From Forficula auricularia (lineage: Eukaryota > Arthropoda > Insecta > Dermaptera > Forficulidae), in NCBI GenBank assembly GCA_024734495.1, contig JALMQS010000615.1:1147173-1211172 (forward strand): a stretch of DNA of 64,000 bases, written 5' to 3'. Made by a program: the position numbers and the translations under genes. Under the pieces are notes generated by a model, which was given only the letters and a program-made list of their open reading frames with translations, did no database searches and was not told the DNA's origin. Shown here in pieces: positions 56,685-64,000 of the stretch; position 1 is the stretch's first letter; every line of letters starts with the position of its first letter.

Positions 56685-59146
56685 ATGAAAATGAAAATAC
56701 CCGCAGATGATGATTACAACACCACCCAAGATAACACCACCACATATTCTTTAATATCAGACCATTCGGATTCTAGTAGTGCTAGTGAAGAAACAGATCC
56801 ACCCACATTAGATGGTGATTTTTCAGAATATATGTGGATGGAAAATGAGGAGGAATTTGAAAAACAGGTTATATTACATTTTCAATTATTATTATCATTA
56901 TTTCTATTCTTTTCTCTCCTTTTGAAGGAGGTTTATTTATTATATATCGGCTGTAAACAGCAAAGATAATAGCTTCTATGTCATTGTTGAGGGAAGTTTC
57001 AGGAACCTCCAGACTGTCGTATCTTAAATCAATTTTTCTATATAGTTAGGCCCTCCAAGCGAGAGTGGCCCTGGCGGCCAGCGTCCCGGGATTCCCAAAA
57101 GTTTGGTTCTCAAAATATGCTGCCAGTTTCTAAAGAGTAACTGTGTAAAATTTGGTCCGAATTGAAAAAGATCCTAGTATTTTAACATTTCTCTCTCCTC
57201 TCCATTTTGAATAGTTGATTTTTGCACCAATAGTTCTGCAGGGTCCTAAAAAGTCCTAAATCTGACAAAGTTCCTACAATTTTAACTTATTCTTCCCTCA
57301 TCAGATTTTCTAGTACCAAATTTAAACCTGCTGGAGGGGCTGGAAAATTTTATTTATTGAAGCAGTAATTGATCATGAATAAGCTCATACTAAGCTATTG
57401 TATTAGTTAAATAATTTTGTTAAAGGATACGCTTAGCGATGTAATAACAAGTGGAACTTGTATGAAAATTTGTTAAATTACAAAATACCTATTTTTTTAA
57501 ATTTAAATAATTTAAGTTTCGGAGGTAGAAATGTTTGATTACCTATTTATTTTTAATGTGTCGACTCCTAATTCAAAAATAGTTTTCAAATATTATTAAA
57601 GTATTATATCACTCGTATCCATATTTAAATTCATAGAAGGAATCGTAGGGAACTGGATAAAGATTTTAAATTAAAACACAGATCTTTTATTAAATAAGCC
57701 AGGCGTTTCGTCAATTTATTTTGACTTCCTCAGTGGCTTGTTTCATCACTCCTTGTCAAAAACAGTTTTTACTAAAAGACAAAACATCACACATTCATTA
57801 ATTTTTCTTTCAGCACATTCATGGATTACAATTATCTTGGAAACGACTTTTGCTTTGAACAACTAAAAATTGTCGGCGTTTCAAACAAAAAAAACATATA
57901 AGTAGAAATCATATCATCCATCCATTACCAATGTGACGTCACATGAATATATGATGTCGTTTAGTAAAAACTGTTTTTTGACAAGGAGTGATGAAACGAG
58001 CCATTGAGGAGGTCAAAATAAATTGACGAAATTTCTGGCTTATTTAATAAAAGCTCTGTGTTTTAATTTAAAATCTTTATCCAGTTCCCTACGATTCCTT
58101 CTATGATTTTTAAAGTAATTTTGATATGATTGAAACACAATGCTTGTCATATCAAGACATGAATGACATCTCTTGGCTTTTTGTATTTCGGTTATGTCAA
58201 AATGATTTTTATTTCTTTGTATTACTTGAAAATTACTCCAGAATTAAGAGTCGAAACGTTCGTTTCCCTTTGTGAATTAACTCAAAAATGTCATATTTAG
58301 GTGGTCTTATCTCATAAACATAAAAACTAAATATTTTCCTAGATTTAGACAAATATTTCGAACAATCAAGCTCTCTTTAAAAATAATATGTAATGTTTAA
58401 AGGTAATGCAACAATTAGAAGAAGAAGCTTTGATGGAACAATGTTATGAAGCCATGCTCGAAGATGAGAGGGAATTAGCAAGTGTTTCTCAAGAATTGGA
58501 AGCAACAGGTTAGTTAGCATTTTCCTTTTATTTTTTTTTATGAATTCGGGCACAAAGCCCATTTAGTCAAATCCTATCTGATTATTTTTATATATATGTG
58601 TGTGTGTATAAATTAGTCTATGAGCTAGATATCAGCCGCTGGGCATGAACCCGGGCTTCCTGCTTTGTAGGCACTAGGCAAAGACACTCAATAGGACAAT
58701 CTGACCTATAAATAATTTATTTTAATAGAAAATTAATTTAACAATTGTTTTATTAAGGTAACCATTGGAGTACATTAACAGAAGAAAGCTCTTCCGAATT
58801 AATTGAAAGTGTAAACCGACTTCAAATTCGAGATTTAGCTTCAAAGAGTACTTTTTAAATTTTATTTAATATTTGATAATTTAAACATGAGGTTGAAAAA
58901 AAATATTTCTATGTGAAAATGACTTAAGTGGCCTTGTCCTCCTTTCAATTATTTCTACTTGACCTCTTTTAATATAACTTTATTAATATCTTTATTGAAA
59001 GTATATATTTATTTTAAAATTTATATAGATTTTTAAATACGTTTTAAAAAGATCTTTATTATTTTTTTCAGAGTACTTTAAATCCAAATGCGGCTGAATT
59101 TGTTCCCCAAAAAAGTACATCGACAACCTTTAATAAAACTCACTAA
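56685..59146 (+). CDS. PAIP2: polyadenylate-binding protein-interacting protein 2
   Basis: It represses translation by displacing poly(A)-binding protein. Exons are 56685-56867, 58403-58508, 58758-58846 and 59072-59146, about 150 aa against roughly 127 in mammals. A 5'UTR exon must precede, because an acceptor lies just before the ATG. The PAM1 region is FSEYMWMENEEEFEKQ followed by LMEQCYEAMLEDE; the PAM2 motif is STLNPNAAEFVP at the C terminus. Exons 1-3 join at GT-AG sites. The last junction is odd: the conserved reading frame needs AG at the donor, because a 10-bp repeat AGAGTACTTT spans both ends. A canonical donor GTAAAC at 58811 would also join in phase but drops 12 residues. Intron 1 holds a Penelope foldback. 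Confidence 0.9.
57637..58105. mobile_element. Penelope-type foldback in PAIP2 intron 1
   Basis: Arms of about 140 bp (ggaatcgtagggaactgg and inverse). The left arm on the minus strand has CTGAGGA, stem II GTC/GAC and GAAACGCC (57733-57702). The right arm on the plus strand has TTGAGGA at 58004, so it is damaged. Confidence 0.65.
58610..58710 (-). repeat. tRNA-like fragment in PAIP2 intron 2
   Basis: The minus strand has a B-box-like GGGTTCATGCCC and an A-box-like tgcctagtgcc upstream. It is probably a SINE head. Confidence 0.3.
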
Positions 59147-59149
59147 AAT

Positions 59150-61770
59150 GTTTTCTGAGAACAGGATAAATGCAGCTTCTAGAATCTCAGTATTGTATTT
59201 TAATTTTAATTAAAAATTTGAGATATGGAGTATTAAAAATTTATTTTTCAAAAATTATCTTAATAAGGATACTACTAAATCTTGGTGGTATTTAAATAGT
59301 GCAATCTTATATTTCTGCATATCATTTTATAATAGATTTAATGAAAAATATCCTCTAAGGAATTTATAGATTTATTCTTATATATATTATAATCTCTACG
59401 ATTTTTTTTTTTTTTTTAGAAAATCAAATTTTTTAATTAAGTAAAATAAATCTTTTTATTAGTTTATTGGAGGAGGCTTTTTCTCGATTGTTATTAATGA
59501 TTGTTATTGGGTGAAAATTATATTTCAAAACTACAGGCTTTAGCCAATTTACAGAGCTGAAACATAATAATTATCAAATTATATACCTACCACAAATACA
59601 TTTACAATAGTTGCAATACATTTTTACACTACGAATAAACAATCAGATAAAATTGATTATCTTTCACATTAATCGTAAACAATATAAAAATACAACTATA
59701 CTTAGGTACTTATATTAATATAATCTTTTTCCAAAAATTCATATTCTCTGGAATCCTTTTATAATTTAGTAAAAAACAGTTATTAAAGAAGATGTCCATT
59801 TTTTACAGAAGGAAAAGTTTTGTTCCAAATTTTATTTTTTTAACTGCTAAAGAAAATAAAGACTAAGCCACTAATAAATTCTCTGCTTTTGGGGTATTTT
59901 AGCAATTTTAAAAGAATAGAATTAAGAAAATTCTATATTTAAAACGATTTATTTAAAAAATAATTTCGTAGAGATAGAAGATATATATTTAAATTTAATA
60001 TTAATTATTTTTACTATAATGTCCTCTAAATACAATTAAAATACAATAATTGTACATAATGTTGTACATAGATTTTAAAAGATTTTATGAACAAAAATCT
60101 AATAATTTCTTTAAGGTTTATGGGTTATCATATATTTTTTTAAAATTAAAAGAAATTATTTTTATATTAGAATAGATATTATTAATTTTTAATTCAAAGT
60201 TTAATTAACGTCTCATGTTCATTTGTAAAAATTCAATTGATTTAGTGTTTATATAGTTTCTCCTATCACTATCAATTTACTTTATCACATAAATATATTT
60301 TGAGACATTGGAAATGTATTCATACTTTTTAAGATTCAGTCTATAATTAATTAAACTCTTCAACGCTCATTAAATATCATTCATTCAATAGATATGTTTA
60401 AAATAAAAGAAAATTGAATAAGATTACTAAAATGCTTAGAATTTTATATTATTTTTAACAATATGTACTTCTATTAAATATTTTTAGTGTAAAAATATCA
60501 AATTTAGTAATATTGATAATATAATATAATATAAATGTGTCAATTAGATTATTATATTGGGATTTATTTAGGTAAATTTTAAGGCTTTTATAAATAAATA
60601 AAACATCCTGATATTATTTAGGTAATGATTATCTCAAGAAAATATTTAATTTAATCTTATTAATATCAAGTATAACAAATAAATTAATTTATTCTAGAAA
60701 GTGTAATTACTTAGTAATTAATTCTACTAGCCAAATAATGAATTGTTACTCCATGATGTTTTATTTATTTTTATGAAAGCCTTAAAATAACAATAAAAAA
60801 ATCATTGCTTTTAAATTATTATAAATATTTTAATATAAAGTGAAAAAATGTCCACTTATGAATATTTGTATTTTGGGAAATGATTAGTACTTTTTGACAA
60901 CTTTTTTCTTATTGCATCTCATTCTTCAAAACAAATTATCATCTCTTTTAATTTTAAGACATTTAATGAATGCTAAATTATCTCACGAATGTTTTAAAAA
61001 TATATTTATATATTAAATAGAATTATTTATTTTTTTATAATTTTTAATATTACTTAATCACTAAATCTAGTCCTAAAGAATACTTAAAAATATGTAGTTG
61101 ATTTCTTCAACTAATTATCTAAGGCAATTTGTTTATTGATATTCTGATACTTTAAAAATTTAAAGTATTAAAAAAAAATGTTTCCATACCTCGATATAAA
61201 ATTAAAACTCAATTTTCAGTTAATAATATATTTTTTAGAATCTTTCAAAATTTAAATGCATCTATTTATAATTTCTCTTAATCATTATTTTGAGTGGAAA
61301 AAAAAATATTTTATCTAATACAATTTTAATATTATTAATAAAATTAGTCAGTTCTGCGGAATTTTTTTGGTATTAGGTGCAATTTTTCATCTTTTAAAAT
61401 AACTATTAAGCATAATTAATAATTGTACTAAAATTAGAATAATTTAATAAAATAATAAAAACTTACAAAATTTTATACCATCATATTATAAAAAATATTT
61501 TTAACAATTGATCCTTTAATAAATATTTTATTTGTGATATTTATATACTTTTAAAATTAATCAAATTCTGTTTTGAAGATATTTTATCTTTTGGTGCATC
61601 TTTATATAATACATGTAATTTTTATTTAAATTATATATATTTTAACTTTTAATAAAAATGATAAATTCTCTAACTAATGTTTCTGTTTTCATTCATTATA
61701 TAAGTATGTCTATCATTCTACACTTGAAAAAGTGTTTTTTAGCGCATTTATTTATTGAGATGATTTTTTT
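59150..61770. other. very AT-rich stretch after PAIP2
   Basis: It probably includes the PAIP2 3'UTR. There are no frames, terminal repeats or RNA genes I can support. Confidence 0.4.
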
Positions 61771-61774
61771 AAAA

Positions 61775-62000
61775 TTAAAATTATGAGGAGTTACACCAAA
61801 AAGGTACATCCCCTAAAGGCCTGGGTTAGCCCCTCCATCGTGAAAAGAAGAGGGGATTTTATGGGCTGGGTAGGGGTCCAAGGTATCTGTGGATACGGGT
61901 CTTAAACAGCTGAAGGTTATAAGTCGCGGGGAAGACGGTGGCTGGGAGCGAGTTTCTGTCACTGGGATAAAAAGAGTTGATGAAAGTGCTGGTTCGATTT
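61775..62000 (-). repeat. LINE 3'-end fragment, inverted
   Basis: The minus strand shares the ggaactctctcccagc-like block and the ttggtgtaac end of the 51.3-kb LINE tail. Confidence 0.5.
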
Positions 62001-62279
62001 TTATCTAATAATATAATAAGCTTTGGAATTTGAATCGAAACTATAGATTAATTGATAGAGAATTCGTAATGAGATTTTTCTTTGATTTTTTAGATAAAGG
62101 GCTGTTTAAATATTACAAACAATATATATAACAATTTTCAATGATTTTGGATCCATCTCCTTTGTAAACTAGAAATCGGTTAAAAATAAAAGTACAGCTT
62201 TGGGCCATAAAAACCTCACACATTTTAAACAATAACCCAAAATTGGTTCATGATATTTTAGATTTTATTTAAGAAATAA

Positions 62280-62880
62280 CGCAAAGAGCCTTCCGAATTA
62301 ATTTATCTGTTGGTCCTGATGGAGATATTTCATCTGAGAAAACCGTTCTGCTGTGGATTTATATATGTATTTCAGAGCAACGGGCTCTAAAGAGAAAATA
62401 ATCTTAAGACCGAAGACTAAACACCTGAGAATATTCAACTTAACCTTACTTAAGTCTTTTTTGCGTCTCAAAGACTATCGAGCGTTACAAAGACCTCCTA
62501 GAAAACTTGCAGTCATCTTTTCAAGAATATAATGTAAATTATCCATGGTTTCAGTAAGATGGATGCTATCAGAACACACAACTCAGAAATCGATGCAAAT
62601 TCTTTGAGAATTGTTCAAAAATCGATGCAAGTTCTTTGAGAATTGTACCAGGATATTGGCTGGTTTGGTCGTTAGTCCGATCGCACCCTTGGGACTTTTT
62701 CTTTGGGGGTATCTGAAATAATGGGTGAATAGTAACTAATAGTTCGAAGACTTTAAATGCATTAAGAAATAATAACATTCCCCAACACTTCGTTGATATT
62801 CCACCTGAAATGATCTATAGCGGAAATCAGAATACGTCTTAAAGCTTGCATCATTAATAATGGTCGTTATTTGCCAAAAG
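62280..62880 (+). pseudogene. degenerate Tc1/mariner-like transposase
   Basis: Broken frames read SVGPDGDISSEKTVLLWI, then a match to the catalytic C terminus (SPIAPLGLFLWGYLK, where SCDLTPLDFFLWGY is usual, so the last Asp is lost). NNGRYLPKVIF follows at the end. It belongs to the same group as the long-TIR elements at 22983 and 24891. Confidence 0.6.
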
Positions 62881-63186
62881 TGATTTTCATAACCAAATAG
62901 AAAAAAGTTAATTAATGCACTTTCAAGTGAAAAAATAAATGTTAAAATATCTTGAATCAGTCGTGTGTTAGGGTAAGCTTTTTTTGAAAAACTTAATTTT
63001 TGAGTAAGGGAACTTTTTTACTTGTTGTGTTAACTTAATGATTTTCAATTTATTTTCGGACTAAAGCACATGGTATATATGGAAAATGATCTAGGAATGT
63101 GAAAATGAAGTTTATATCAAAAAAATTCAGTTATTTTTTGAAAAATTCTTTAATTATTTTGGTTATTCAAACATTTCAGATTTTTT

Positions 63187-63691
63187 TTAATTGGTATCCA
63201 TACTTTCAACTTCTCTTACAGTTTGAGTTTCAATTACTAGTGGAATAACTCGACTAGAAAGAACTGCTGTTGTTCCTCTTTTATATCTAAAATAATTTTA
63301 AAAGTCAATGTAAATTAATATAATTTAAAATAAAACAATAAGCAATTAACGAATTGAATGATTATTATAATTACCTATAAGATGCTTGACGTTTTCCTTT
63401 CTCATTTGCTGGATCATATGGTCGAAGATAATCAACAGTATTATCTTTTCGAATGACACAGATATCAACATTACTACCAGAGCCCAAATCATTAAAAATA
63501 CCAGCAGCAATAGCATCACGAACTAAAGATTTCCCTTCTTCTTCAGTTAGATCGGGTTTCCAACCGGCTTCAAAGACAGCCATAGCGGCTAATGATCCTG
63601 ATCCCATGGTAGTATAAGGTAATTGATCAGTAGATCCATGGGGATAGATACAGTAAAGATGAGGACCTTTAGAATCACATCCTCCCAAAAC
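63187..63691 (-). CDS. PSMB7: 20S proteasome subunit beta-2 (PSMB7), C-terminal part
   Basis: This is the trypsin-like catalytic subunit of the proteasome core. Two exons are visible on the minus strand: 63691-63375 and 63286-63187, joined GT-AG within an Arg codon. The first contains [36 protein letters not shown] and [19 protein letters not shown], close to the human protein. The last exon gives the beta-2-specific C-terminal arm ([20 protein letters not shown], ending MDTN). The N-terminal exons, with the propeptide and catalytic Thr, lie beyond 64000. Confidence 0.95.
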
Positions 63692-63781
63692 CTAAAAGAA
63701 ATCGAATTTCAGAGAATTAGTTTCATATTACGACAAATTTTAGGAAATTTTAAAACAAAAACCACTAGAATTTAGATCTTA

Positions 63782-63872
63782 GGGCCGGTTGTATGTCGCA
63801 AAGTAAATGTTTTTTACCACTAACAAACGGTAGATGGTAAAAAGCATTTACTTTGCGACATAAAACCGGCCC
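63782..63872. mobile_element. Harbinger-type MITE, copy 3, in the PSMB7 intron
   Basis: TTA on both sides; GGGCCGGTTGTATGTCGC and its inverse occupy most of the 91 bp. Confidence 0.8.
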
Positions 63873-63904
63873 TTAGGGACACGTATGACGCTAGAAAAAG
63901 ATAT

Positions 63905-64000
63905 GAGATCCAATAAAAAGGATAATTTATCTAATATCGAGAAGGAAAGGGTTTATAGTTTAAAATGCAATGACTGCTAGGCAATTTAAGTGGGTTAAAA
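63905..64000 (+). repeat. Penelope GIY-YIG fragment, cut by the window edge
   Basis: gggtttatagtttaaaatgcaa matches the GIY-YIG start at 3630, with stops. Confidence 0.55.

Overview
The window is AT-rich eukaryotic nuclear DNA. Small exons with GT-AG introns, many DNA transposons, LINEs, Penelope-like elements and an errantivirus-type LTR element point to an arthropod, most likely an insect. I cannot name the species. There are no operons, ribosome binding sites or CRISPR arrays. About eight host genes are spread through a dense, deeply nested transposon landscape.

Host genes in order: a secreted peptide precursor resembling insect antimicrobial peptides (336-986, +); cofactor-dependent phosphoglycerate mutase (10475-14947, -, four exons, 254 aa); a PAAT/C10orf88-like protein (17062-21208, +, 5' end not found); histone stem-loop binding protein SLBP (21347-26329, -, three exons, 249 aa), which converges on the PAAT-like gene with 138 bp between stop codons; a 78-aa helical protein of unknown function (32451-32750, -); mitophagy receptor BNIP3 (43230-46484, -, three exons, 170 aa); PABP-interacting protein PAIP2 (56685-59146, +, four exons, about 150 aa); and the last two exons of proteasome subunit beta-2/PSMB7 (63187-63691, -, continuing past the right edge). 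I built the exon models by hand from splice sites, reading frame and family similarity. The genes work in unrelated pathways: glycolysis, histone mRNA processing, mitophagy, translational control and proteolysis.

The rest is mobile DNA. 1-8.06 kb holds Penelope debris, an RTE-like fragment and a 3,993-bp internally deleted LTR element with an Env-like frame. 8.4-9.3 kb holds an unexplained set of repeats that fold as three two-fold-symmetric double modules, with two 20-bp palindromes that differ by a compensatory change; this is the best candidate for something undescribed. Introns of the PAAT-like and SLBP genes carry mariner, LINE, hAT and long-inverted-repeat elements. 26.9-30.1 kb is one 3.2-kb insertion with a TAA target duplication, proved by an empty paralogous copy at 36.1 kb, and inside it a Jockey-like LINE was broken by a Penelope foldback with a 14-bp duplication. 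30.1-31.7 kb is a second Penelope element. 50.5-51.85 kb is a composite hAT-like insertion.

Hammerhead-ribozyme-like cores recur across the window inside Penelope-type inverted repeats. Long stretches at 40.7-43.2, 46.5-47.8, 48.6-50.4, 51.9-53.3 and 59.2-61.7 kb are AT-rich with no gene I can support.
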